Assembly: GCF_011777505.1 (NCBI RefSeq) | Contig: NZ_JAATJT010000003.1 | Location: 1-64,000, forward strand | Direction: 5' to 3' | DNA: 64,000 nucleotides | Origin: Gaetbulibacter sp. S0825 | Lineage (GTDB): Bacteria; Bacteroidota; Bacteroidia; Flavobacteriales; Flavobacteriaceae | Shown: one piece after another, positions 45,640 to 53,617 of the stretch | Position numbering within the stretch: the stretch's first letter is position 1 | How the letters are laid out: every line of letters begins with the position of its first letter | Notes under the pieces: model-generated | Seen by the model: only the letters and a program-made list of their open reading frames with translations | Told to the model about the DNA's origin: nothing | Database searches by the model: none | Position numbers and translations under genes: made by a program

Positions 45640-46183
45640 AATTATTATTTTTTAAGATTATTTTTAATTTTTCTCTTGCATGAAACAGTCTTGATTTGAC
45701 TGTGCCAGCTTTAACATTTAATAGTTTAGATATTTCGTTTAATGACAACTCTTCGGTGTAGAAAAGTTTTATTATTTGCTGTTGATTTGTTGGTAATTCC
45801 AAAATTGCATTGTACAACTTCTTTTTAAGAGCAGTTTTTTCATCATAAGGCTCATCTTCTTCAACTGAATCAAATTTCAATGAATTATTTCCTTTTAACT
45901 CTTTTTGACGTTTTCTTAAAACATCAATAGATTTTGTATGAACAATTCGCATTGCCCAACCACTAAAACTTTGCGGCTCCTTTATAGTTTCTAACTTATC
46001 AATTATGATTCGCCAACTATCTTGTGCAACATCTTTAGCTTCATCGGCATCTTTAACAATATAAAATGCCTTTGTGCAAAACTTCTTGTGCCAACGTTTT
46101 ACCAATGCTGCAAGAGCCATTTTATTTCCAGATTGGTAATCTAGAATTAAAAGTCCGTCTTTTTCTTTTTCGGTTTGGCTCAT
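45629..46183 (-). CDS. ECF-type RNA polymerase sigma factor
   Basis: The 184-residue protein has region 2 (FYIVKDADEAKDVAQDSWRIIIDKL, and the preceding KKFCTKAF) and region 4 (LPTNQQQIIKLFYTEELSLNEISKLLNVKAGTVKSRLFHAREKL) of the ECF class. It is clearly different from the ECF factor at 16457. It forms a two-gene unit with the DUF6768-type membrane protein. Targets are unknown; its promoter faces the rlmD promoter in the 120-base divergent region. Confidence 0.92.
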   Translation of the reverse strand: MSQTEKEKDGLLILDYQSGNKMALAALVKRWHKKFCTKAFYIVKDADEAKDVAQDSWRIIIDKLETIKEPQSFSGWAMRIVHTKSIDVLRKRQKELKGNNSLKFDSVEEDEPYDEKTALKKKLYNAILELPTNQQQIIKLFYTEELSLNEISKLLNVKAGTVKSRLFHAREKLKIILKNNNYEN

Positions 46184-46263
46184 TAAATGGTTGTTTTATA
46201 TAACAGACGCTAAAACCCAAAATAGGTTCAATTTTCACTGAAGTTTTATAAAGATAGTTGAAA

Positions 46264-46297
46264 TTTGTTCGAGTTACAGGATGCTTTCTTATTTTTG
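46264..46297 (+). promoter_or_regulatory. Promoter of rlmD, possibly giving a leaderless mRNA
   Basis: TTTG (46264-46267), 22 bases, TATTTTTG (46290-46297), matching the -33/-7 consensus. The -7 box ends 4 bases before the ATG at 46302, so transcription should start at or next to the start codon. Confidence 0.6.
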
Positions 46298-46301
46298 CCG
46301 C

Positions 46302-47711
46302 ATGGCAAGAAAAAACAGAAAACAGGTTTTTACAAATTTAGAAGTTATTGACGCAGGTGCAAAAGGCAAAACTGTGGCTAAAGCACCAGATGGTAAGGTT
46401 GTGTTTTTATCTAATGCAGTTCCTGGAGATGTGGTTGATGTACAAACATTTAAAAAGCGAAAGGCTTATTACGAAGGTAAGGCCATAGCTTTTCATAAAC
46501 TATCTGATAAAAGAACTGAGCCAAAATGCGAACACTTTGGTACTTGTGGTGGCTGCAAGTGGCAACACATGAGCTATGATAGCCAATTGTTTTACAAACA
46601 AAAAGAAGTTACCAATAACCTTACACGTATTGGACATATAGAATTACCAGAAGTAACACCAATCCTAGGTTCAGCAGAACAGTACTTTTACAGAAACAAA
46701 ATGGAATTTTCGTTTAGTGATAGCCGCTGGTTAACACTTGAAGAAATACAGTCTGATAAAGATTTAGGTGATAGAAACGCCCTTGGTTTTCATATTCCTG
46801 GTATGTGGGATAAAATTTTGGATATCAAAAAATGTTGGCTACAAGCCGACCCATCGAATGCTATTAGAAATTCGGTAAAGCAATTTGCAATCAATAATAA
46901 TCTGGAGTTCTTTAATACTCGTAATCAAACAGGATTGCTTCGTACCATGATGATTCGTACAACAAGTATTGGTGAAATTATGGTGCTAATTCAGTTTTTT
47001 AAAGAGGATTCAGAAAAACGTAAATTATTACTCGACCATTTAAAAAATACGTTCCCAGAAATAACCTCATTACAATACGTCATTAATGGAAAAGCTAACG
47101 ATACCATTTACGATCAAGAAGTTGTTTGTTATCATGGTCGCGATCATATTTTTGAAGAAATGGAAGGCTTAAAATTTAAAATTAATGCCAAATCCTTCTA
47201 TCAAACAAATTCTGAACAAGCATACGAGCTTTATAAAATAACTAGGGATTTTGCTGGATTAACAGGAAGCGAATTAGTGTATGACCTTTATACTGGAACT
47301 GGAACCATCGCACAATTTGTAGCAAAAAATGCTAAACACGTGGTTGGTGTAGAGTCTGTTCCAGATGCCATTACAGCTGCCAAAGAAAATGCACAATTAA
47401 ATAACATCGACAACGTTGAATTTTATGTTGGAGACATGAAAAATGTATTTAATCAAGAATTTATTAATACACATGGGCAACCAGACATCATTATAACAGA
47501 TCCTCCAAGAGATGGCATGCATAAAGATGTGGTTAAACAAATACTAAACATTTCGCCAGAAAAAATTGTTTATGTAAGTTGCAATAGTGCAACCCAAGCA
47601 AGAGATTTGGCTTTAATGGACAGTGTTTATAAAGTTACTAAGACGCAAGCTGTTGATATGTTTCCACAAACACATCATGTTGAAAATGTTGTACTTTTGG
47701 AACGTCGCTAA
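46302..47711 (+). CDS. rlmD: 23S rRNA (uracil-C5)-methyltransferase RlmD-type
   Basis: I start at the ATG at 46302 (ARKNRKQVF, 469 residues); the ATG at 46281 lies inside the promoter. The N-terminal TRAM domain is followed by the Fe-S cysteines (CEHFGTCGGCKWQHM), then the SAM-binding DLYTGTGTIAQF, the motif TDPPRDGM and the catalytic loop VYVSCNSATQARDL. These are the marks of TrmA/RlmD uracil-C5 methyltransferases. Which uridine is modified cannot be told; RlmD is the conventional call for this length. Confidence 0.92.
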   Translation: MARKNRKQVFTNLEVIDAGAKGKTVAKAPDGKVVFLSNAVPGDVVDVQTFKKRKAYYEGKAIAFHKLSDKRTEPKCEHFGTCGGCKWQHMSYDSQLFYKQKEVTNNLTRIGHIELPEVTPILGSAEQYFYRNKMEFSFSDSRWLTLEEIQSDKDLGDRNALGFHIPGMWDKILDIKKCWLQADPSNAIRNSVKQFAINNNLEFFNTRNQTGLLRTMMIRTTSIGEIMVLIQFFKEDSEKRKLLLDHLKNTFPEITSLQYVINGKANDTIYDQEVVCYHGRDHIFEEMEGLKFKINAKSFYQTNSEQAYELYKITRDFAGLTGSELVYDLYTGTGTIAQFVAKNAKHVVGVESVPDAITAAKENAQLNNIDNVEFYVGDMKNVFNQEFINTHGQPDIIITDPPRDGMHKDVVKQILNISPEKIVYVSCNSATQARDLALMDSVYKVTKTQAVDMFPQTHHVENVVLLERR

Positions 47712-47727
47712 CAGACATAACAAATAA

Positions 47728-48264
47728 ATGAAAAAAACATCCATACTCATTCTACTTATTTTATTAGCCGTTTTTGCTTGCGAAAAGGATGATATATGCT
47801 CCGAAGCAACGGCTACGACACCTCAACTAGTGGTGCGATTCTACGATGCACTTATTCCAGAAGATACCAAATCCGTCTCGGGTTTGTTTGTATATGGTAT
47901 TAATGATGCTAATGAAGCTGTGTTTTTTAAGAATATTACAGTTGGGACAAAAGATTCTATTGCTATTCCATTAAGAACAGATAGTGATATGACTAAATTA
48001 GTATTTCATTCAGATTTTAGTATTGATGATAATGGTACTCCAGATGATGGAAGTGACGATATTGTATTAGGGAATCCTGATACTGTTGATGTCAACTACG
48101 CAAGAGACGATATATATGTATCACGTGCTTGTGGCTATAAAGCGACATTCACCAATTTAGGAGCCGTTTTAACACTTGATACTGACAATTGGACAACACA
48201 AATTACTATCGAAAATAACACCATAGACAATGAAAATGCAGCGCACATTAACATATATCACTAG
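47728..48264 (+). CDS. DUF6452 family lipoprotein
   Basis: The 178-residue protein has a lipoprotein signal (LLAVFACEKDD). The mature part opens with the conserved PQLVVRFYDALIPEDTKSVSGL and is mainly beta with a late cysteine (SRACGYKATF). It matches the DUF6452 family, found beside RlmD-type genes and a DUF6048 barrel. The gene overlaps the barrel gene by 35 bases, and starts 16 bases after rlmD, so the three form one unit. The function is unknown. Confidence 0.78.
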   Translation: MKKTSILILLILLAVFACEKDDICSEATATTPQLVVRFYDALIPEDTKSVSGLFVYGINDANEAVFFKNITVGTKDSIAIPLRTDSDMTKLVFHSDFSIDDNGTPDDGSDDIVLGNPDTVDVNYARDDIYVSRACGYKATFTNLGAVLTLDTDNWTTQITIENNTIDNENAAHINIYH

Positions 48265-48952
48265 TATTTTTGCTGTACTGCTGATGACATTTTCAGTAAG
48301 CGCACAAGACGATAGTGTCGCAAACGATTCCATTCGTTATGCTCAAAAATATGGCTTACGATTAGGTGGTGATGTGAGCAAATTAGTGAGGTCTTTTATT
48401 GATGATGATTATACAGGCTTTGAAATTAATGGTGATTATCGTTTGTCAAAAAACCTATACATAGCTGGAGAATTGGGTACCGAAGAGAAAACTACCAAAA
48501 GTGATTACCTAAACGCAACAGCGCAAGGAAGTTATTTTAAAGGAGGTATAGATTTTAATTTATACGACAATTGGTTTGGTATGGAAAATATGATTTATAG
48601 TGGTTTTCGTGCTGGATTCGGTACGTTTAACCAAACTATTAATAGCTATACCATTTTTGACACCAATGGACAGCCATGGGGAAACCAAACAACAGTTACA
48701 GATGGTTCCAAACAAAGTGGTTTAACTGCTATTTGGGGTGAACTTATTCTTGGTGTCAAAGCCGAAACACTTAACAATTTGTATGTTGGATTTAACGTGC
48801 AACTAAAAGGTCGCATTACAGAAACGGAGCCTAATAATTTTGAAAATCTCTATATTCCTGGATTTGGACGCACTTACGACAGCGGAAACTTTAGTATAGG
48901 TTTTGGTTACAATGTGTCCTATTTAATTCCTTTGTTTAAAAAGGACAAGTAA
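48230..48952 (+). CDS. DUF6048 family outer-membrane barrel
   Basis: The 240-residue protein has a signal peptide (VLLMTFSVSAQ), then the DUF6048 opening YGLRLGGDVSKLVRSFIDDDYTGFE and barrel strands (GIDFNLYDNWFGMENMIYSGFRAGFG). It ends YLIPLFKKDK rather than with an aromatic residue. The 35-base overlap with the DUF6452 lipoprotein suggests the two work together at the outer membrane. No enzymatic role is known. An alternative ATG two codons in gives nearly the same signal. Confidence 0.8.
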   Translation: MKMQRTLTYITSIFAVLLMTFSVSAQDDSVANDSIRYAQKYGLRLGGDVSKLVRSFIDDDYTGFEINGDYRLSKNLYIAGELGTEEKTTKSDYLNATAQGSYFKGGIDFNLYDNWFGMENMIYSGFRAGFGTFNQTINSYTIFDTNGQPWGNQTTVTDGSKQSGLTAIWGELILGVKAETLNNLYVGFNVQLKGRITETEPNNFENLYIPGFGRTYDSGNFSIGFGYNVSYLIPLFKKDK

Positions 48953-49009
48953 TTGTTTTTATACTTTTAGTTATTATAACCTAGTTGTGTAAAATTTAAC
49001 CAAACCCAA

Positions 49010-49630
49010 ATGAGATTAACTATACTATTTACTTTTTTAATATTTATAATATCTTTGACAAGTTGCAAAGACAATAAAAAAGTATCCATCGAGAATGTGC
49101 AGCATAAATCAATTCCTGGTGATTATTTTGAAAATCAAGAAGCAAAAAAACTCAATGATAAGGGAATAGAATTGAGTAAAACTGGCAATTACAAAGGTGG
49201 GGAGTCTGCGTTTTTTAAATCATTAGAAATTGAACCTAATAATCCAACCACGTTAAGCAATTTAGGGCTTAACAGATTTTTAGATTATGATTATGATAAC
49301 GCAATAAAATATTATCAAAAATCTTATACAATATCTGATTCGACATATCATATTCCTGCAATTAATTTAGGTCTGACTTATTTTTATAATAAAGAGTTTG
49401 CCAAAGGAATAGAAATCACAAACTATGTTATTGAACACACTAACGACAAAGATATTTTATCTTCTGCATATGTTCATAGAGCATTGAACTATCTTGGAAA
49501 AAATGAATGTGACAAAGCACAAACTGATTTGAATTATATCATCGCCAATTTTCAAGAAAGCAGAAATACAGAATATCATATAAAAGACTTGACTGAGAAA
49601 ATAAAAAACTGTGTACAACACCGTGTATAA
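49010..49630 (+). CDS. TPR-repeat lipoprotein (orphan gene, cassette-like context)
   Basis: The 206-residue protein has a lipoprotein signal (LIFIISLTSCKDNKK) and three or four TPR units (LNDKGIELSKTGNYKGGESAFFKSLEIEPNNP, and the following repeats). Its stop codon lies inside the palindromic element that follows (the CGTGTATAA of that element ends the frame), so the element appears to be joined to the gene. No partner gene is near. It is the first of three lone genes separated by such elements. Confidence 0.85.
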   Translation: MRLTILFTFLIFIISLTSCKDNKKVSIENVQHKSIPGDYFENQEAKKLNDKGIELSKTGNYKGGESAFFKSLEIEPNNPTTLSNLGLNRFLDYDYDNAIKYYQKSYTISDSTYHIPAINLGLTYFYNKEFAKGIEITNYVIEHTNDKDILSSAYVHRALNYLGKNECDKAQTDLNYIIANFQESRNTEYHIKDLTEKIKNCVQHRV

Positions 49631-49747
49631 TTTATTGCTAGTTATAGCTTACTTATGAAAATCCTCGCTGGCTTTATGTCTGTGATTTATTTGCTAACTT
49701 TAGTGCTGAACCACCAAACTACTCATAGCCGAGACCGTTGGTAATAA
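49611..49747. repeat. Palindromic inter-gene element E1 (attC-like)
   Basis: The element begins GTGTACAACACCGTGTATAA, contains the stop codon of the TPR gene, and ends ACCGTTGGTAATAA. The 5' AAC and 3' GTT ends are in the inverted orientation found in attC sites. An internal block (49635-49707) aligns without gaps to 50790-50862 at 49 of 73 positions. No known RNA or IS was recognised. Confidence 0.55.
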
Positions 49748-49761
49748 TTAAATTAATCAAT

Positions 49762-50139
49762 ATGAAAGTTACAGCCGAAAAAAATGAAAAGGTTGCCAAT
49801 ATGATATTTGCAACCATTTATCCACTTTACCTAAATAGATTAGAAAAAAATGGAAGAACAAAAGAAGAACTCGATCAAGTAATTAAATGGTTCACTGGTT
49901 TTGATCAAGATACCTTACAAACACTTATTGATGAAAAGGTAACCTTTGGAACATTTTTCCAAAAAGCTAAAATACATTCAAACGCACACATGATTAAAGG
50001 AGTCGTTTGTGGTTATCGAATTGAAGAAATAGAGGATGAATTTGAGTTATATAAACAATGTAGACAAATGGAAAAGCTGATTGATGAATTGGCAAGAGGG
50101 CGCAAAATGGAGAAAATTTTGCGTGAAGAAAAAAAGTAG
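49762..50139 (+). CDS. DUF2200 family protein
   Basis: I start at the ATG at 49762 (KVTAEKNEKVANM, 125 residues); the TTG at 49738 falls in element E1. The protein is small and soluble, with the DUF2200 pattern IFATIYPLYLNRLEKNGRTKEELDQVIKWFTGFD and HSNAHMIKGVVCGYRIEEIEDE. Members are widespread single genes of unknown function, often seen in mobile or accessory DNA. The gene lies alone between elements E1 and E2. Confidence 0.85.
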   Translation: MKVTAEKNEKVANMIFATIYPLYLNRLEKNGRTKEELDQVIKWFTGFDQDTLQTLIDEKVTFGTFFQKAKIHSNAHMIKGVVCGYRIEEIEDEFELYKQCRQMEKLIDELARGRKMEKILREEKK

Positions 50140-50145
50140 AAACTG

Positions 50146-50285
50146 GTGCTAACAAAGTGTATCAATCATAGCGGTTTAACCGATAAAAAAACAAAGCATA
50201 AACGTAAAACGTAGGTTTATGCTAAACAGAAAAGTTAGTGAGTAGAAATCTGCAGCAATTCTTATACAAAACTGTTGTACGTAAG
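50146..50285. repeat. Palindromic inter-gene element E2 (attC-like)
   Basis: It begins GTGCTAACAAAGTGTATCAA and ends CAAAACTGTTGTACGTAAGC, ends that pair imperfectly in inverted orientation. Inside is a perfect 9-bp hairpin, AGCATAAAC (50195-50203) with GTTTATGCT (50215-50223), and a CGGTTTAACCG palindrome near 50171-50182. Its 5' end resembles that of E1 (AACA-N2-GTGTAT). Confidence 0.55.
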
Positions 50286-50295
50286 CTAAATCATC

Positions 50296-50748
50296 ATGGA
50301 ATTAACAGTTGAAATTAAGGAATACATAAACAAAAGTGTTTTGTGCTGGCTAGCAACTGCATCAACTGAAAACCTGCCGAATGTTTCTCCAAAAGAAATC
50401 TTCAACTATTATAATACGGACAAAATAATTGTTGCGAATATTGCTTCACCTCAAACCGTTCGAAATATTAAGCAGAACGAAAATGTTTGTGTAAGTTTTA
50501 TTGACATTCTGGTGCAAAAAGGGTTTCAAGTAAAAGGAAAAGCGAAAATAATTGGAAAAACTGATTCTAGATTTTTGGAAATGAAAAGAATATTGACAAA
50601 AATGACAGGTGGAACTATTCCTTTTGCAACCATTACAGAAATTACTATAGAACAAATTAAACCAATTATTGCGCCTAAATATGTTCTCTACCCAGAAACA
50701 ACAGAAAAAGAACAAATTGAAAGTGCAAAAAAACTATACGGATTTTAA
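50296..50748 (+). CDS. Pyridoxamine 5'-phosphate oxidase family protein (flavin-binding split barrel)
   Basis: The 150-residue protein has the split-barrel pattern VLCWLATASTENLPNVSPKEIF, KIIVANIASPQTVRNIKQNENVCVSF and GFQVKGKAKIIG. It resembles small PPOX-fold FMN or heme proteins rather than PdxH itself (there is no C-terminal RLHDR motif). It lies alone between elements E2 and E3, which suggests an accessory gene. Substrate unknown. Confidence 0.88.
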   Translation: MELTVEIKEYINKSVLCWLATASTENLPNVSPKEIFNYYNTDKIIVANIASPQTVRNIKQNENVCVSFIDILVQKGFQVKGKAKIIGKTDSRFLEMKRILTKMTGGTIPFATITEITIEQIKPIIAPKYVLYPETTEKEQIESAKKLYGF

Positions 50749-50769
50749 TCATCCTATAAAATCCTGAGC

Positions 50770-50880
50770 GCCACAATGGCTTTAAGTAATCGCTAGTACT
50801 CGCCTACTTACTAAAATCTTCATGGGTTTTCTATGCGATATGTGTTTGTTAAATTAGGTGCTTAATCAATTAAGCCAATA
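50770..50880. repeat. Palindromic inter-gene element E3 (decayed copy of E1)
   Basis: The 73-base block 50790-50862 aligns ungapped to 49635-49707 of E1 with 49 matches. A perfect hairpin GCTTAAT-CA-ATTAAGC (50860-50875) follows. The GTTG-type 3' end of E1 and E2 is not evident, so this copy may be degraded. The rest of 50749-51001 holds nothing else I can name. Confidence 0.5.
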
Positions 50881-51001
50881 CAAGACTGCTAAACAAACCT
50901 TCATTTTTTTAACAATTTAAACTGACATTTATCATAGTAATTCCCTAAGAGTTTAAAGACCTTTAACTCAATAAAAACATCAATCTTAAATTCCTTTGAC
51001 T

Positions 51002-51547
51002 ATGAAAACTTTAAAAACACTAAGTATTATTTTTCTCCTTACCCTTTACGGCTGTGCATCTACCGAAGCAGTATTAGCTGAGTTTGATGAAAGCGTAGAT
51101 TTTGATAGCTATAACACCTTTGTATTATGTATAGACGATTTGTTTGTTGAAAACACTAATTTCCCTAACCATGATAACAATAAAGTACGTGAACTCATAG
51201 GAAACGCTGTAGAGAATGAAATGATTAATAGAGGACACAAAACCAATGTTATGGATCCGCAATTACAAGCAGGTTTTAAATTACTGGTTGAAGAAAAAGA
51301 AGCCACATTTTACGATTGTAAAGAACAAGACGAATACAGTTATTGGGCAGAATGTACAATAAACACAACTATTTACACTGAAGAAACGTTGGTGGTTTAT
51401 GTATCTGATTTTGAGAAAAATCAAATAATCTGGCAAGCATCCATGACTTGTGACATGAGTCGCTATAACAAAAAATTACCAGGTTATATAAACGAATTGG
51501 TAGAAACCTTATTTAATGAATACCCAAAAATAGGTGGCGCATTATAA
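51002..51547 (+). CDS. DUF4136-like lipoprotein
   Basis: I start at the ATG at 51002 (KTLKTLSIIFLL, 181 residues), with a lipoprotein signal ending in LYGCASTEA. The mature part (VDFDSYNTFVLCIDDLFVE, IGNAVENEMINRGHKTN, LLVEEKEATFYDC, LVVYVSDFEKNQIIWQASMTCDM) follows the DUF4136 pattern, though the match is loose and the extra cysteines are unusual. It is an envelope protein of unknown role. A weak hairpin follows the stop. Confidence 0.72.
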   Translation: MKTLKTLSIIFLLTLYGCASTEAVLAEFDESVDFDSYNTFVLCIDDLFVENTNFPNHDNNKVRELIGNAVENEMINRGHKTNVMDPQLQAGFKLLVEEKEATFYDCKEQDEYSYWAECTINTTIYTEETLVVYVSDFEKNQIIWQASMTCDMSRYNKKLPGYINELVETLFNEYPKIGGAL

Positions 51548-51550
51548 AAA

Positions 51551-51595
51551 CTTAAGGCTATGAACTAAATGTTTGTAGCCTTATTGCTTTTTTGC
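51551..51595 (+). terminator. Weak terminator after the DUF4136-like gene
   Basis: The stem AAGGCTA (51554-51560) with TAGCCTT (51576-51582) has a 15-base loop and an interrupted T run. The opposite gene's stop codon overlaps it. Confidence 0.5.
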
Positions 51596-52738
51596 CTTTT
51601 TACTGCCTTCGTACATCTCGTATTTAACAAAACGTGCCTCTAATTTTGCATTAAACACTTTAATTTTACGTGAAGGTCTCAGTCCAACAAATTTTAAAGC
51701 TTCTATGTTAGAAGTAATAAACCATGCATGGGTTCCAGGGTAACCATGTTTTAAAGTAGTGCCAATATCGCCATAAAATTCTTCTACATTCAAACTCTCT
51801 AAACGTTCACCATAAGGAGGATTAAATACCAAATGTAAATGCTCCTCACCTGCTTTTTGCGTTTTAAAGAAATCTTCATGTTTCACTTTTATAAAGTCTT
51901 CTAAATTGGCGTTTTTAATATTGTCTTGAGCTTTTCTAACGGCTGATGGCGACTTATCATACCCTATCATTTTATGATGAAAATCTCTGGTTTTACTTAG
52001 CAACGATTCTTCTATTTTTTCAAATAAATCGACATCCCAATCTTGCCAACGTTCAAATGCAAATTCTTTCCGCAATAAATTTGGTGGAATATTACAAGCA
52101 ATCATCGCAGCTTCAATCAAAATGGTACCACTACCACACATTGGATCCATAAAATCACTTTGTCCATCCCAACCTGACAACATCACTAAACCTGCTGCTA
52201 ACACTTCATTAATTGGTGCAATATTAGTTGCTGTTTTGTAACCACGTCTATGTAACGACTCACCAGAACTATCTAAAGACACGGTGCACAACTGTCTGTC
52301 GATATGCACATTAATCTTTAAATCTGGGAAGCGCAAATCCACATTTGGTCTTGTTCCTTTAGTATCTCTAAACTTATCGACAATAGCATCTTTAGTCTTT
52401 AAAGCAATATATTTTGAATGGGTAAACACAGTAGAATGCACTGTAGCATCTACTGCCAAAGATCCGTTTTCAGATAGATAATTATCCCAAGGCATTTTAT
52501 ACACTTGTCTGTATAAATCTTCTTCATTAGCAACCCTAAAAGTCTTAATGGGTTTTAAAATTTTTATAGCTGTTCTCAAAGCTAAGTTTGCCTTATACAT
52601 GAAACCTGTATCTCCAACAAAACTTACATTACGCACTCCAATTTTCACATCTTGAGCGCCTAAATTTCTTAGTTCTTTTGCTAAAAGCTCTTCAAAACCA
52701 AATAAGGTTTTGGCTACCATTTTAAAATTATTCTCCAT
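51581..52738 (-). CDS. THUMP-domain RNA methyltransferase (RlmL/RlmKL N2-guanine type)
   Basis: The 385-residue protein has an N-terminal THUMP domain (about 1-160, MVAKTLFGFEELLAKELRNLGAQDVK) and a Rossmann-fold methyltransferase with DPMCGSGTILIEAAMIACNIPP, GYDKSPSAVRKAQDN, and the catalytic NPPYGERL. This is the signature of RlmL-type 23S rRNA m2G methyltransferases. The RlmK half of the E. coli fusion protein is absent. The precise target is not determined. Confidence 0.92.
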   Translation of the reverse strand: MENNFKMVAKTLFGFEELLAKELRNLGAQDVKIGVRNVSFVGDTGFMYKANLALRTAIKILKPIKTFRVANEEDLYRQVYKMPWDNYLSENGSLAVDATVHSTVFTHSKYIALKTKDAIVDKFRDTKGTRPNVDLRFPDLKINVHIDRQLCTVSLDSSGESLHRRGYKTATNIAPINEVLAAGLVMLSGWDGQSDFMDPMCGSGTILIEAAMIACNIPPNLLRKEFAFERWQDWDVDLFEKIEESLLSKTRDFHHKMIGYDKSPSAVRKAQDNIKNANLEDFIKVKHEDFFKTQKAGEEHLHLVFNPPYGERLESLNVEEFYGDIGTTLKHGYPGTHAWFITSNIEALKFVGLRPSRKIKVFNAKLEARFVKYEMYEGSKKAKKQ

Positions 52739-52818
52739 ATACTAATTAAATCTTAGAGCTAGTTCGTTTTTTGATAATTAAAACAACTCTTAGATTATCA
52801 AATAAAATTTAATACTCA

Positions 52819-52835
52819 AATCTCGCTTAGCGAGC
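52819..52835. repeat. 17-base palindromic repeat AAATCTCGCTTAGCGAG, copy 2
   Basis: It is identical to 45106-45122 and lies in the divergent region between the RlmL-type gene and a methyltransferase gene, about 50 bases before the ATG of the latter. Confidence 0.6.
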
Positions 52836-52883
52836 AAATAGATTGCAAAAATACTTTATTTTTGTTGCGACACACATTAATGT

Positions 52884-53615
52884 ATGACAAAAGACACGAA
52901 AGATTGGTACTCATCATGGTTTGATACACCATTCTACCATATTTTGTATAAACATAGAGACGACAAAGAAGCGCACGCTTTTATGGAAAATCTCACGAGT
53001 TACCTTAATATTCCTGAAAATAGTTCTATCCTAGATCTTGCTTGCGGTAAAGGTCGCCATGCAGTATACCTAAACAGTATTGGTTATGATGTTACAGGAA
53101 TAGACCTTTCGGAAAAGAGCATCTCTTTCGCTAAACAATTTGAAAACGATACCTTACACTTTGAAGTTCATGATATGCGTGAAGCTTATTCAAAACAATT
53201 TAACGCTGTTTTTAATTTGTTTACGAGTTTTGGTTTTTTTGATGATGATAAAGATGACCTAAATACAATAAAAGCGATTAAAGCAAATTTAAAAAAAGAT
53301 GGTGTTGGTGTCATTGACTTTTTAAATGCTGATTTTATTGTAAATAATCTAGTAAAAGAAAACACCAAAACTATAGATGGCATCGATTTTTATTTAAAGC
53401 GTTATGTTGAAAATGGCTTTATTGTAAAAGATATCTCTTTTGAAGCTGATGGAAAACCTTATCATTACCAAGAACTAGTTAAAGCATTAACACTAAATGA
53501 TTTTGAAAAGATGTTTACCAAAGCTAACATTCAATTATTAGATGTTTTTGGAGATTACAAACTCAATAAATTTAATAAGGATAATTCGGAACGCCTAATC
53601 ATGATTTTTATGTAA
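52884..53615 (+). CDS. Class I SAM-dependent methyltransferase
   Basis: The 243-residue protein has the SAM-binding motif ILDLACGKGRHAVYLNSIGYDVTGIDLS (about residues 47-75) and a following MREAYSKQFNAVFNLFTSFGFF segment typical of the family. An N-terminal KDWYSSWFDTPFYHILYKHRD is characteristic of a conserved Bacteroidota subgroup. The substrate is unknown. It starts a unit with a ZIP transporter and DUF4268 gene (2-base and 0-base gaps). Confidence 0.88.
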   Translation: MTKDTKDWYSSWFDTPFYHILYKHRDDKEAHAFMENLTSYLNIPENSSILDLACGKGRHAVYLNSIGYDVTGIDLSEKSISFAKQFENDTLHFEVHDMREAYSKQFNAVFNLFTSFGFFDDDKDDLNTIKAIKANLKKDGVGVIDFLNADFIVNNLVKENTKTIDGIDFYLKRYVENGFIVKDISFEADGKPYHYQELVKALTLNDFEKMFTKANIQLLDVFGDYKLNKFNKDNSERLIMIFM

Positions 53616-53617
53616 TT

